64,000 nucleotides of DNA from contig NZ_AUNB01000001.1 of NCBI RefSeq assembly GCF_000714545.1, positions 391,219-455,218 on the forward strand. The letters are read 5' to 3'. Origin of the DNA: Thioclava indica. Its GTDB lineage: Bacteria > Pseudomonadota > Alphaproteobacteria > Rhodobacterales > Rhodobacteraceae. Positions 45,037 through 52,986 of this stretch are shown one piece after another; positions within the stretch are counted from its first letter, which is position 1, and each line of letters begins with the position of its first letter. The position numbers were made by a program, and so were the translations under genes. The notes beneath the pieces were generated by a model. That model was not told where the DNA came from. It was given only the letters and a program-made list of their open reading frames with translations, and made no database searches.

Positions 45037-45399
45037 TCACGCCGCGTCCGAAAGCACCTTGGCCAAGTCAAACAACCGACGACGCTGGGCCTCGGGCATG
45101 GCGTAGTAAGACCGCACGAGCGCGAGGGCCTCTTTATCCGACAAGATGTCACCTTCAACCGCCGGTTGCGCAACGCTGTCTTCCGAGAGACCTTCGAAGA
45201 AGAACGAAATCGGCACGTCGACCGCGTCGGCAATGTCCCAAAGGCGCGATGCCGAGACACGGTTCATGCCCGTTTCATATTTCTGGATTTGCTGGAATTT
45301 GATGCCGACATGATCCGCAAGCTGTTGCTGGGTCATGCCGATCATCCAACGCCGATGCCGGATCCGCTTGCCGACATGCACATCTACTGGATGCTTCAT
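45037..45399 (-). CDS. XRE-family transcription regulator
   Basis: Protein of 120 residues with one lambda-repressor-like helix-turn-helix: RIRHRRWMIGMTQQQLADHV and GIKFQQIQKYETGMNRVSAS. The strongly conserved N-terminus MKHPVDVHVGKRI identifies an alphaproteobacterial family of chromosomal regulators. The C-terminal 50 residues (ALVRSYYAMPEAQRRRLFDL) probably dimerise. The ATG at 45399 with GAAGGG upstream is chosen over an extension to 45465. A good promoter (45436-45465) and a palindrome at 45475-45492 suggest autoregulation. Target genes unknown. Confidence 0.9.
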   Translation of the reverse strand: MKHPVDVHVGKRIRHRRWMIGMTQQQLADHVGIKFQQIQKYETGMNRVSASRLWDIADAVDVPISFFFEGLSEDSVAQPAVEGDILSDKEALALVRSYYAMPEAQRRRLFDLAKVLSDAA

Positions 45400-45435
45400 A
45401 ATTTGCCCTTCGCTTCGTTTTCCTGAGCAGAAGCT

Positions 45436-45465
45436 AGCATACCGCGAAGCTGACCAAAGCGTCAA
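45436..45465 (-). promoter_or_regulatory. Promoter of the XRE regulator gene
   Basis: Minus strand TTGACG (45460-45465), 18-base spacer, TATGCT (45436-45441); predicted start about 30 bases before ATG 45399. Confidence 0.65.
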
Positions 45466-45474
45466 AAACGCAAA

Positions 45475-45492
45475 CCTGTCCTAAAAGACAGG
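45475..45492. promoter_or_regulatory. Perfect palindrome upstream of the XRE promoter
   Basis: CCTGTC-ctaaaa-GACAGG, ten bases upstream of the -35 element. Candidate operator. Confidence 0.5.
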
Positions 45493-45561
45493 CCGTTAGC
45501 GGTTAACACATAACGAATTCGTGAGGTGACTGCGGAAAACCCCGCTCTCCCTCCGCGTGTT

Positions 45562-45603
45562 ATTTGCATTTTGCAAATCACGTCGTAATTGACGGAGCGT
45601 CAA
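45562..45603. promoter_or_regulatory. Two tandem palindromes, one containing TTTGCAAA
   Basis: ATTTGCA-ttt-TGCAAAT (45562-45578; includes TTTGCAAA at 45570-45577) followed 11 bases later by TTGACG-gag-CGTCAA (45589-45603). Candidate operators; the first matches the half-site seen around pccR. Confidence 0.5.
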
Positions 45604-45755
45604 CATTTTCATTCCGCAACCTTGCGTAGGTTTGCGCTGATTCGGATTCGCGCTCTGGTGCAGTCATCTCGGTGGGCTTTGGGGCGTTGCCTCGGCTCTG
45701 GCTCTGTCGGGTGCGCAAAGATAAGATGGTGCGGGCGACAAAAACGGAGACCGCA

Positions 45756-46730
45756 ATGCGCGCATTTCAAGTTCACACCATTGGCACCCCCCCGAAACTG
45801 CACGACATCGCCCCGCACGCGCCGGTTGCTAATGAGGCGCAGATCGCGATCCGGGCCTGTGGTCTCAATTTTGCCGACCTGCTGATGATCGAGGGGAAAT
45901 ATCAGGACACGCCCGAGGCGCCCTTTACGTTGGGAATGGAGTTGGCGGGCGAGGTGATCGCAGCGGGACCGGATTGCACGCTTGTGCCGGGCACGCGGGT
46001 GGCGGTGTTTGCCGGGCAAGGCGGGCTGGCTGAGGTCGGCAATTTCCCCCAAGCGCGCTGCACGGTGATGCCCGATGCGATGAGTTTCGAGCAGGCGGCG
46101 GCCTTTCAGATCGCCTATGGGACCAGCCATGTCGCGCTAGAGACCCGCGCCGCGCTGCGCGCGGGCGAGACGTTAGTTGTGCTGGGCGCGGCAGGTGGCG
46201 TTGGGCTGACAGCGGTTGAGATTGGCAAGGCGCTCGGGGGGCGCGTCATCGCCTGCGCGCGCGGTGCTGCGAAGTTAGAGATCGCGCGTGCGGCCGGGGC
46301 GGATGAGGTGGTTAATGTCGAGACCGACGATCTGAAAGGCGCGCTCAAGGCGCTGGGGGGGGCGAATGTCATCTATGATGCGATTGGCGGCCCTGCTGGT
46401 GAGGCGGCATTTCGTGCGCTGAAACCCGGCGGGCGCTATCTGGTGATCGGCTTTGCCAGCGGTGCGGTGCCTGTGCTGCCTCTCAATCACGCGCTTGTTA
46501 AGAATATCGCAATTCATGGGCTGTATTGGGGAGGGTATCAAACGCTTGACCCCGAGGTGCTGACCCAATCGATGGATAAACTGTTTTCATGGTTTCAAGC
46601 GGGCGCGCTGCATCCCCATATCGGCGCAAGCTATCCGCTGGATCGGGTGGCCGACGCGCTGGAGGATCTGCGTGCGCGGCGATCGACGGGAAAACTGGTG
46701 ATTACGATGCAGGATACGAGTGAAAAATAG
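45756..46730 (+). CDS. NADPH:quinone oxidoreductase family protein
   Basis: Zinc-free medium-chain dehydrogenase/reductase of 324 residues. CGLNFADLLMIEGKYQ near the N-terminus and the nucleotide motif VLGAAGGVGLTAVEIGKALG (about residues 140-160) are those of quinone oxidoreductases, and no structural zinc cysteines are present. It probably reduces quinones or enoyl substrates with NADPH. GGAGA lies just upstream of ATG 45756; the in-frame region before it has no family similarity. Confidence 0.9.
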   Translation: MRAFQVHTIGTPPKLHDIAPHAPVANEAQIAIRACGLNFADLLMIEGKYQDTPEAPFTLGMELAGEVIAAGPDCTLVPGTRVAVFAGQGGLAEVGNFPQARCTVMPDAMSFEQAAAFQIAYGTSHVALETRAALRAGETLVVLGAAGGVGLTAVEIGKALGGRVIACARGAAKLEIARAAGADEVVNVETDDLKGALKALGGANVIYDAIGGPAGEAAFRALKPGGRYLVIGFASGAVPVLPLNHALVKNIAIHGLYWGGYQTLDPEVLTQSMDKLFSWFQAGALHPHIGASYPLDRVADALEDLRARRSTGKLVITMQDTSEK

Positions 46731-46813
46731 CCTCAATAGGACTGAAAACCGCGCGTTGATGCCAAGTGGCGGAAACTTATGTGAATGAATGCCGTTTTGG
46801 CGTGTCTGAAATC

Positions 46814-46842
46814 TTGAATTTCGCGCCCTCTCTGCCAATATC
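46814..46842 (+). promoter_or_regulatory. Possible promoter of the Bax-inhibitor-like gene
   Basis: TTGAAT, 17-base spacer, AATATC; about 50 bases before the start codon. Confidence 0.35.
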
Positions 46843-46895
46843 GGAGCAGACACCGGTGTGAGGGATCACCGGACAAGAATTGTTGGAGGTTGCTA

Positions 46896-47675
46896 ATGGC
46901 TAATTTTGACACGATGCGGACACCCCAGGCGGGTACGCGTCAGTCTGCGATTGACGAAGGTCTTCGCACACATATGAATAAGGTCTACGGGCTGATGTCG
47001 GTGGCGATGCTCGTCACGGGCGCGGTGGCGTGGGCTTTGGCAAACTTGGCCGTGACAAGCGATCCGTCGGCGGCTGTGGCGCAGTTCAGGGGCGATATCT
47101 ACCTGACGCAAATCGGGGCACTGATCTATACCAGCCCGCTGAAATGGGTCATCATGCTGGCCCCGCTTGGCGTGGTCTTTGCCTTTAGCGCGATGCTGCA
47201 AAAGATGTCGACCTCGACGGCGCAAATGGTGTTTTGGGTCTTTGCCGCCCTGATGGGCGCGTCGATTTCGTCGATCTTCCTCGTCTATACCGGCGTCTCG
47301 ATCGCGCAGACCTTCCTTGTAACGGCGATCTCGTTCGCGGGTCTGTCGCTGTATGGCTACACCACCAAGCGCAACCTGTCGGCGATGGGTTCGTTCCTGA
47401 TGATGGGGCTGATCGGGCTGATCGTGGCGATGATCGTGAACATGTTCATTGCCTCTTCGGCGCTGACGTTTGCGATCTCGGTGATCGGCGTGCTGATCTT
47501 TGCGGGTCTGACCGCTTATGACACGCAAAATATCAAAAACACCTATCTGCAACTGGCTGCGGGTGGCGGTCAGGACTTCATGGGCAAAGCCGCGATCATC
47601 GGCGCGCTCAAGCTGTATCTGGACTTCATCAACCTGTTCATGTTCCTGCTGCAGTTCATGGGCGATCGCCGCTAA
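46896..47675 (+). CDS. Bax inhibitor-1/YccA family membrane protein
   Basis: Protein of 259 residues with seven membrane helices after a soluble N-terminus. The LRTHMNKVYGLMSVAMLVTG first helix and the FAGLTAYDTQNIKNTYL loop with the acidic YDTQ motif are those of the BI-1/YbhL family, pH-sensitive calcium-leak-like channels. GGAGG lies eight bases before ATG 46896. The two codons before it in frame (TTG-CTA) are not used. A strong terminator follows. Confidence 0.93.
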   Translation: MANFDTMRTPQAGTRQSAIDEGLRTHMNKVYGLMSVAMLVTGAVAWALANLAVTSDPSAAVAQFRGDIYLTQIGALIYTSPLKWVIMLAPLGVVFAFSAMLQKMSTSTAQMVFWVFAALMGASISSIFLVYTGVSIAQTFLVTAISFAGLSLYGYTTKRNLSAMGSFLMMGLIGLIVAMIVNMFIASSALTFAISVIGVLIFAGLTAYDTQNIKNTYLQLAAGGGQDFMGKAAIIGALKLYLDFINLFMFLLQFMGDRR

Positions 47676-47699
47676 CGGCCATTCCCTTTAAGCAATCTC

Positions 47700-47727
47700 A
47701 AAGCCCCGCCATCGTGCGGGGCTTTTT
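47700..47727. terminator. Rho-independent terminator between convergent genes
   Basis: AAAGCCCCGC-catcgt-GCGGGGCTTT with a T run on the plus strand and A run on the other side; can serve both the Bax-inhibitor-like gene and the GAPDH gene. Confidence 0.85.
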
Positions 47728-48701
47728 CATGCCATGCGCAGCGCCATATCCAGCATCCGGTTGGAAAAGCCCCATTCGTTATCATACCAGCCAAAGACGC
47801 GGATCAGCCCGTGGTCCGTGATCTTGGTTTCGCGCAGCGCCATGACGACGCTTTCGGGGCGCGCGCGCAGATCGGTGGAGACAAGCGGGCGATCGGTTGT
47901 GCCTATCACCCCGCCTGCCCCGATTAGCACCGCGTTGATCTGCGCAACCGTTGCGGGGCGCTTGACGATCACCGCCAGATCCACCGCCGAGACCGAGGCC
48001 GTGGGCACGCGCACCGCTTGTGCAATCAGACGCCCGCTGAGACCCGGCAAGACCTGCTCCATCAGCCTGCCCGCCGAAGTCGTCGTGGGGACCATCGACA
48101 GGCTGGCGGCGCGCGAACGCTCCATCGCATCGCGGGGTTGATCGATGGTCGGTTGGCTGGCGGTGTAGCAATGCACGGTGGTCATCGAGCCGGTGACGAT
48201 GCCAAATGCGTCGTCCATCAGCCGCGCCAAAGGGGCCAGCGCGTTGGTCGTGCAACTGGCGTTCGACACAATCCGCTGGCCGTTGAGGTCGCCATCATTG
48301 GCCCCCGTCACAACCGTGATTTCCGCCGCTTTTGAGGGCCCCGAGATCAGCACACGTGCAGCGCCTCCGGCCAGCCCCTGCCCTGCGATGGCAGGCGTAT
48401 CGGCGCGTCCGGTGCATTCCATCACCAGATCGATATCGCCCAGATCCAGCGTGGAAATATCGCCCGCCCGGTGCAGCGCAAGGCGTTTGCCATTGATCAC
48501 CAGCGCACCGGGTTCTTGCACAAGCGCGCCCCGCCACGGGCCGAACACGCTGTCATATTCAAGCAGGTAAGCCAGCATATCAGGCGCGGCGATATCGTTG
48601 ATCGCGACGATGTCGAGCCCCGGCCAAGCATCAGGGTTTTGCGCCCATGCCCGCAGCACCGAACGCCCGATACGACCAAATCCGTTGATGAAAACCCGCA
48701 T
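47727..48701 (-). CDS. Glyceraldehyde-3-phosphate dehydrogenase (type I)
   Basis: NAD(P)-dependent dehydrogenase of 324 residues. FINGFGRIGRSVLRAW binds the cofactor, VSNASCTTNALAPL holds the catalytic cysteine, HCYTASQPTIDQPRD and RVPTASVSAVDLAV are conserved, and GWYDNEWGFSNRM closes the protein. It is slightly short, and the INDIAAPDMLAYLLEYDSVFG stretch differs from housekeeping GapA (ND-TD/PxxxAHLLKYDS). It could be a second, specialised GAPDH or erythrose-4-phosphate dehydrogenase. No pgk or tkt gene is adjacent. Confidence 0.88.
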   Translation of the reverse strand: MRVFINGFGRIGRSVLRAWAQNPDAWPGLDIVAINDIAAPDMLAYLLEYDSVFGPWRGALVQEPGALVINGKRLALHRAGDISTLDLGDIDLVMECTGRADTPAIAGQGLAGGAARVLISGPSKAAEITVVTGANDGDLNGQRIVSNASCTTNALAPLARLMDDAFGIVTGSMTTVHCYTASQPTIDQPRDAMERSRAASLSMVPTTTSAGRLMEQVLPGLSGRLIAQAVRVPTASVSAVDLAVIVKRPATVAQINAVLIGAGGVIGTTDRPLVSTDLRARPESVVMALRETKITDHGLIRVFGWYDNEWGFSNRMLDMALRMA

Positions 48702-48786
48702 AGCCAGCCCCCTTACTAAGCTTTGGGCTTACTGCGCCCGTCGCCAAAGGGGAAGCCTGCGATTGTCACCGATACGCAAGCGCGGC

Positions 48787-48996
48787 TTAGCTCGCTTCGT
48801 GAACGTCGTCGCTGCTTTGGACGCCCGCATCGCGCGCTAGGCGCCGTGCTTTGAGCCGTGCGCTTTGTTCATCGCGTTCATCGCGCGCATCATCGGTGAT
48901 CTGGCGAGCGGCGGCGGCGGTTTTGTCATGGAGAGATGCGGGGCGCTTGGCCGCGCTGGTTTCAAAGACGTCGAGAATCGCTTTGGATCGTGTCAT
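48787..48996 (-). CDS. Small charged hypothetical protein
   Basis: Open frame of 69 residues, very rich in Arg, Asp and Ala (TDDARDERDEQSARLKARRL), predicted to be helical or disordered. It begins 16 bases after the cold-shock gene terminator on the same strand, and AGG lies seven bases before the ATG. No known family. Coding status is plausible because the composition is protein-like and no other frame is better, but it may be spurious. Confidence 0.45.
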   Translation of the reverse strand: MTRSKAILDVFETSAAKRPASLHDKTAAAARQITDDARDERDEQSARLKARRLARDAGVQSSDDVHEAS

Positions 48997-49011
48997 TGCA
49001 ACCTGCTTTGG

Positions 49012-49046
49012 GCAAAAGAAAGGCCCGGCCGAAATCCGGCCGGGCC
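49012..49046 (-). terminator. Rho-independent terminator of the cold-shock gene
   Basis: Minus strand GGCCCGGCC-ggattt-CGGCCGGGCC-type stem followed by TTTCTTTT. About 20 bases past the stop. Confidence 0.85.
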
Positions 49047-49065
49047 AAGGGTCAAAACCCGAAAA

Positions 49066-49272
49066 TTAAGCGAGTGCCAGATCGGTTGCGGACTCACGTC
49101 CGTCACGGCCGCTCTCAAGCTCATAGGTCACGGCTTGGCCGTCATCGAGACGCGAAATGCCAGCGCGCTCGAGCGCCGAGATGTGCACAAAGATGTCTTT
49201 GCCACCATCAGCGGGTGCGATAAAACCGAAACCTTTGGTGGGGTTGAACCATTTCACGGTGCCATTGGCCAT
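49066..49272 (-). CDS. Cold-shock protein (CspA family)
   Basis: RNA/DNA-binding protein of 68 residues. MANGTVKWFNPTKGFGFIAP contains RNP1 (KGFGFI), and DIFVHISALERAG contains RNP2 (VHIS). GGAGAT precedes ATG 49272. A clear promoter at 49394-49422 leaves an untranslated leader of about 115 bases, as is usual for cold-regulated csp genes. A longer in-frame extension runs through that leader and is rejected. Confidence 0.95.
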   Translation of the reverse strand: MANGTVKWFNPTKGFGFIAPADGGKDIFVHISALERAGISRLDDGQAVTYELESGRDGRESATDLALA

Positions 49273-49393
49273 CGTGAGATCTCCTATCTTATAATCTGCC
49301 TGCGACATGCAGCAGTTCGGCTCAGTCAGATCATAGATGCAGGTTGAAACCGATTGCGGAGACAGTCTGCGGCAGAAAAAACGTAGCACGGAC

Positions 49394-49422
49394 CGTATAG
49401 GGAAAGATCGCCAATTTTGCAA
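49394..49422 (-). promoter_or_regulatory. Promoter of the cold-shock gene
   Basis: Minus strand TTGCAA (49417-49422), 17-base spacer, TATACG (49394-49399). ATTTTGCA on the plus strand is repeated at 49414 and 49429. Confidence 0.65.
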
Positions 49423-49517
49423 TCCCGCATTTTGCAGGCCGCAAGACGTGACACGCGCAAGTTGTGGCGCGGATGGCACGGGAGAGTCGTAACTTTGCGA
49501 TTATTTTCAGATATTTG

Positions 49518-50384
49518 TCAGGCGTGGTTGACCGGACGGGCCTTGAGCGATTGATCGCCCATCACCCCTGCGGCGATCCACCAATCCGAGTGCGCCTTGC
49601 GTAGATGGGTTTGCGCGTGCTGCATCTGGTCTTCGGTTTCAAACAGCGCAAAACAGGTCGCGCCCGAGCCTGACATCCGCGCAAGGCGACAAGCGGGCAG
49701 CGTGATGAGCGCTGCAAGAACCGCGCCGATTTCCGGGGCCAGGGCGATTGCGGGCGCTTGCAGGTCATTGCGCTGCATGGCGAGCCAGTCGATGCAGTCG
49801 GTGACCCCGCCAAAGCCGGGGATTTGCGACGGCATCGGGGCGTTGGTTTTACCCGGCAGCGCCTTGAAGACGGCGGGGGTTGCGACCTGCACCCGCGGGT
49901 TCACAAGAAGCGCAGGCAGCGGGGGGAGCTGCGCCGAAGTGAGCTGCTCGCCAATGCCTTGCACCCGCTGGGGATGGGGCGTCAGGCACATCGCGACATC
50001 GGCCCCAAGGCGCATCACCGCTTGCAGATCGGGCGTCGCATCAAGACCGCGCAGCACCGCCGCCGCGTCAGACGAGCCGCCGCCAATGCCCGACGCCGCA
50101 GGCAGCGATTTGTGCAGGTGCAACGCCAGATCCGAGCGCTCCGCCAACACCGCCGCCTTGCACACAAGGTTCGAGCCGTCGACCGGCACGCCTGCCGCCT
50201 CTGGCCCCGAGACCGTCAGCGTTGGCCCCCGCCCCGCCCCCGGACCAGGCGCGATAGTCAGCGTATCGCCCACCGGCGCGAAGGCCACCAAACTGTCGAG
50301 CAGATGATAGCCATCACCGCGTTGTCCGGTGACATGCAGGGTCAGATTGATCTTTGCAGGCGCGAAAACGCTAGTTGTTGGCAT
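49518..50384 (-). CDS. ispE: 4-diphosphocytidyl-2-C-methyl-D-erythritol kinase
   Basis: GHMP kinase of 288 residues, fourth step of the MEP isoprenoid pathway. FAPAKINLTLHVTGQRGDGYH is cut here to note APAKINL; the ATP loop is LPAASGIGGGSSDAA, and MSGSGATCFALFE is GHMP motif 3. ATG 50384 starts MPTTSVFAP; it lies 14 bases inside the end of the TPR gene, so the two are coupled. Confidence 0.95.
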   Translation of the reverse strand: MPTTSVFAPAKINLTLHVTGQRGDGYHLLDSLVAFAPVGDTLTIAPGPGAGRGPTLTVSGPEAAGVPVDGSNLVCKAAVLAERSDLALHLHKSLPAASGIGGGSSDAAAVLRGLDATPDLQAVMRLGADVAMCLTPHPQRVQGIGEQLTSAQLPPLPALLVNPRVQVATPAVFKALPGKTNAPMPSQIPGFGGVTDCIDWLAMQRNDLQAPAIALAPEIGAVLAALITLPACRLARMSGSGATCFALFETEDQMQHAQTHLRKAHSDWWIAAGVMGDQSLKARPVNHA

Positions 50385-52227
50385 CGCTCGCGCCAGTCTC
50401 GGGGGCAGCTTTGAGCGGCGGCTTGCCCTCATCCTTGAGCACCTGATCCAGCCCGACCGACAATTTCAGCCGCACCCGATCCAGATCAAGATCCTCGGAG
50501 GTTTCCGCAGCTTCGTCCTGAGTGCCAAAGCTCAGCGCGCGACGCCATTGAAAGCGCGCCTCGCGGTGTCGCCCGACCGCCCAAAGCACATCGCCAAGGT
50601 GGTCATTGAGTAGCGGATCGCGGGGTTCAAGCTCTACCGCGCGCTCCATTTCCTTGGCTGCTTCCTGATAGTGGCCGGTTTTGTAAAGCGCCCAGCCAAG
50701 GCTGTCGACGATAAAGCCGGCATCGGGGCGCTCTTTGACCGCCTTGCGGATCATGTCGATCGCCTCATCCAGATTTTCCCCGCGATCAACGTAGGAATAG
50801 CCCAGATAGTTCAGCACCGAGGGTTGATCGGGCGACAGTTTGAGCGCCTCGCGAAAGCCCTTTTCCGCCTTATCCCATTCGCCCGAGCGTTCCTGCGCAA
50901 TCGCGCGCGAATAATAGACGAACCAGTCGGTCGGCTTGGGCGGGCCGATCAGCGCGATCGCCTGATCATAGGCTTTTGCCGCCTCGCCAAAGCGTTTTTC
51001 GCGCCGCAACGTATCGCCAAGCGCGATCCACACACCCGACAGTTTGGGCTGAATGCGTGCAAGGTTTTCCAGCACCTCAATGGCGGCATCATTGCGCCCC
51101 GCGCGCACCATCGCCTCGGCGCGGCCGATTTCGGCGGCGTGATAGATCGGGCTTTTGGGCGAGACCGCGGCGTAGGCGGCAATCGCAAGGTCATACTGCG
51201 TCATCTTATCCAGAAGCGAAGCCGATAGCAGCGTCGCATCCGACATATCGGGCTGCACCAGATTGGCCAGCCGCGTGTGCATCAGCGTGAACGGATCGGG
51301 CGCGTCGCCAATCAGCGCCTGCGCGACAGAGAAATACACCTCGGCCACGCCATCGGTCGCGTTGCGCACCACCGTGAAGGGCAGCGTTTCGCCTGCCGCA
51401 AGCTTGGTGTGCATCGCTTCAAGCTGCGGATCAAGATTGGTGCCAAAGCGGTCCTCGATCAGCGCCAGCGCGTCTTTGTCGCGTTCCAGTTGCGACAGGA
51501 TCTCGGCATGCGCAATCACCCCGCCGCGCGTCGCGGTGATCATCGCGCCATGTTCACCTGACAGGATCTTGTCGGCGCCCTCGTAATCGCCCACCAGCGC
51601 CAGTGACAACGCCTTGTGGTAGGCGGCGAACGCGCCAAGGGTTTTCTCTTTACCGATCTTGTCAAAGGCGGCGGCGGCGTCAGACATCTTGCCCTCGCCC
51701 ACCAGCGCCCAAGCCCGCGCCAGCCCGCCCAGCAGCGGGCCGGGATCGGCGCTTTCGTCATCGGCAAGTTTGATCACAGCCGCCCAATCGCCCGCCTTTG
51801 CATCAGCGGCCAGCACCGTCATCGCGGCAATCTGGCTGCCGGTCTGCGCCTTGAGCATCTCGCGCGCCAAAGGCACGGCGCGGTCATAATCGGCAATCGC
51901 GATCTCGGCGACGAGCGTGGCCTCGGCGGTTTCGGCGCTGACATCGCCTGCGCTCATCAGCTTGCGGTAATAATTGGCCGCCTGTTCGAAATTGAATTGC
52001 TGAGAGGCGATGCGCGCGGCGAGATAGGCCCCGGCCTCTTCCGGGGTCGGGTCATTGGCAGAATCGGCATCGTCTTTGGCGTCTTGCGCATCGGCGGCAG
52101 CGGCGGCGTCTTGCGCGCTTTGCTCGGCGGGGGCGTTTTTATCTTGCGCAAGCGCGGGGGTAACAGCGACAGAGCCCATCAGCAAAGCGATAAAAGCCAT
52201 GCGATACGCAGAGGAATTACTCGACAC
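50371..52227 (-). CDS. Exported TPR-repeat protein
   Basis: Protein of 618 residues with a signal peptide (MAFIALLMGSVAVTPALA, then QDKNAP), an alanine/aspartate-rich linker (residues about 30-60), and many tetratricopeptide repeats to the end. Clear examples are PSVLNYLGYSYVDRGENLDE and ALYKTGHYQEAAKEMERAVE. It probably acts as a periplasmic scaffold. The start is GTG 52227 with AGAGGA upstream, or ATG 52200. Linkage to ispE and the ETF dehydrogenase is typical for this order. Confidence 0.9.
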   Translation of the reverse strand: MSSNSSAYRMAFIALLMGSVAVTPALAQDKNAPAEQSAQDAAAAADAQDAKDDADSANDPTPEEAGAYLAARIASQQFNFEQAANYYRKLMSAGDVSAETAEATLVAEIAIADYDRAVPLAREMLKAQTGSQIAAMTVLAADAKAGDWAAVIKLADDESADPGPLLGGLARAWALVGEGKMSDAAAAFDKIGKEKTLGAFAAYHKALSLALVGDYEGADKILSGEHGAMITATRGGVIAHAEILSQLERDKDALALIEDRFGTNLDPQLEAMHTKLAAGETLPFTVVRNATDGVAEVYFSVAQALIGDAPDPFTLMHTRLANLVQPDMSDATLLSASLLDKMTQYDLAIAAYAAVSPKSPIYHAAEIGRAEAMVRAGRNDAAIEVLENLARIQPKLSGVWIALGDTLRREKRFGEAAKAYDQAIALIGPPKPTDWFVYYSRAIAQERSGEWDKAEKGFREALKLSPDQPSVLNYLGYSYVDRGENLDEAIDMIRKAVKERPDAGFIVDSLGWALYKTGHYQEAAKEMERAVELEPRDPLLNDHLGDVLWAVGRHREARFQWRRALSFGTQDEAAETSEDLDLDRVRLKLSVGLDQVLKDEGKPPLKAAPETGASDANN

Positions 52228-52731
52228 GAAACAGTCCTCTCATTGAGTTTGGGGCGACCGTAACGGGGCATCTGGCGCATAGCAATGCGGCCCACGCGCC
52301 CCAGCCTGCCCCGCTTGGCAAAAACACGCCGTTTTGACAGTTTTCCCAAGGCGCGCGGCGATGACAGATCTGTGATGACGGTGCGTAAATCAAACACGAC
52401 CCACTTTACCCTTGCGTTTCGTGCGCTTTAGCACATATAAGAGCCTCAATCTTAGTTTGAGATTAAATTCCCTCGCAGCTCAACCGAAAGGTCAAGCTGT
52501 CAGGCCGCTGCACCCGCTGGGTATTTGTGACATCACCGCTTGGTCCGTTGCGTGCGCGCGTCGACCAGTTTGGGCAAAGACCACCGCACCGCACTGTGCC
52601 GGGACATCTATACGACGCTGATCGCTTTATTGCTGCTGTTCGGGGGGCTCCCTGACCTTGCGCGGTGCGATCCACACAATACGCGCACAGCACACGGCTT
52701 GCGCGCAACCGCCGTAGAATGGAGATACAAC
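52228..52731. other. 500-base gene-free stretch
   Basis: Between the TPR gene and a 49-residue gene. It contains an AT-rich patch with inverted repeat AATCT-tagtttg-AGATT (52448-52464) and a short GTGC-gcttta-GCAC stem shortly before it. No reading frame looks conserved and no tRNA or SRP RNA is visible. Confidence 0.6.
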
Positions 52732-52881
52732 ATGACCAAGAAAACCAAAGAAACTGCTGTCAACGGCCACGCCCTGCGCATCGAAGACACCAAGCGCGAC
52801 GTGAAGCTGAACGACAAGGTTGCGCCGCACGAGGCCGATTGGGCCGATACGCGCCATTTGCTGTTTTCCACGTCGGCCTGA
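52732..52881 (+). CDS. Small hypothetical protein (49 residues)
   Basis: Short protein MTKKTKETAVNGHALRIEDT to HLLFSTSA, hydrophilic, with alternating charge and a proline-histidine (VAPHEADWADTRH) centre. GGAGAT lies six bases upstream of ATG 52732, the best ribosome-binding site in the region, and a strong hairpin terminator (52933-52960) follows. No known family. An in-frame extension back to 52540 has poor composition and is rejected. Confidence 0.65.
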   Translation: MTKKTKETAVNGHALRIEDTKRDVKLNDKVAPHEADWADTRHLLFSTSA

Positions 52882-52932
52882 TTTTCGGCCAAGGCCGGGC
52901 GGTTGAACGCCCGTTGCCAGTGAGAGAGTATG

Positions 52933-52960
52933 AAAAAGCGGGAGGCAAGCCTCCCGCTTT
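52933..52960. terminator. Bidirectional Rho-independent terminator
   Basis: AAAGCGGGAGGC-aa-GCCTCCCGCTTT, flanked by A run on the left and T on the right; between converging genes. Confidence 0.85.
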
Positions 52961-52986
52961 ATGCATTTCAGGGGCGTTTGAGCGCC

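Larger units (their letters stand above)
45400..45755. other. Divergent regulatory region, XRE regulator / quinone oxidoreductase
   Basis: About 355 bases without a gene. From left: promoter of the XRE gene, palindrome CCTGTC-ctaaaa-GACAGG (45475-45492), palindrome ATTTGCA-ttt-TGCAAAT (45562-45578) and palindrome TTGACG-gag-CGTCAA (45589-45603). The 150 bases before the oxidoreductase start show no clear promoter. Confidence 0.7.
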
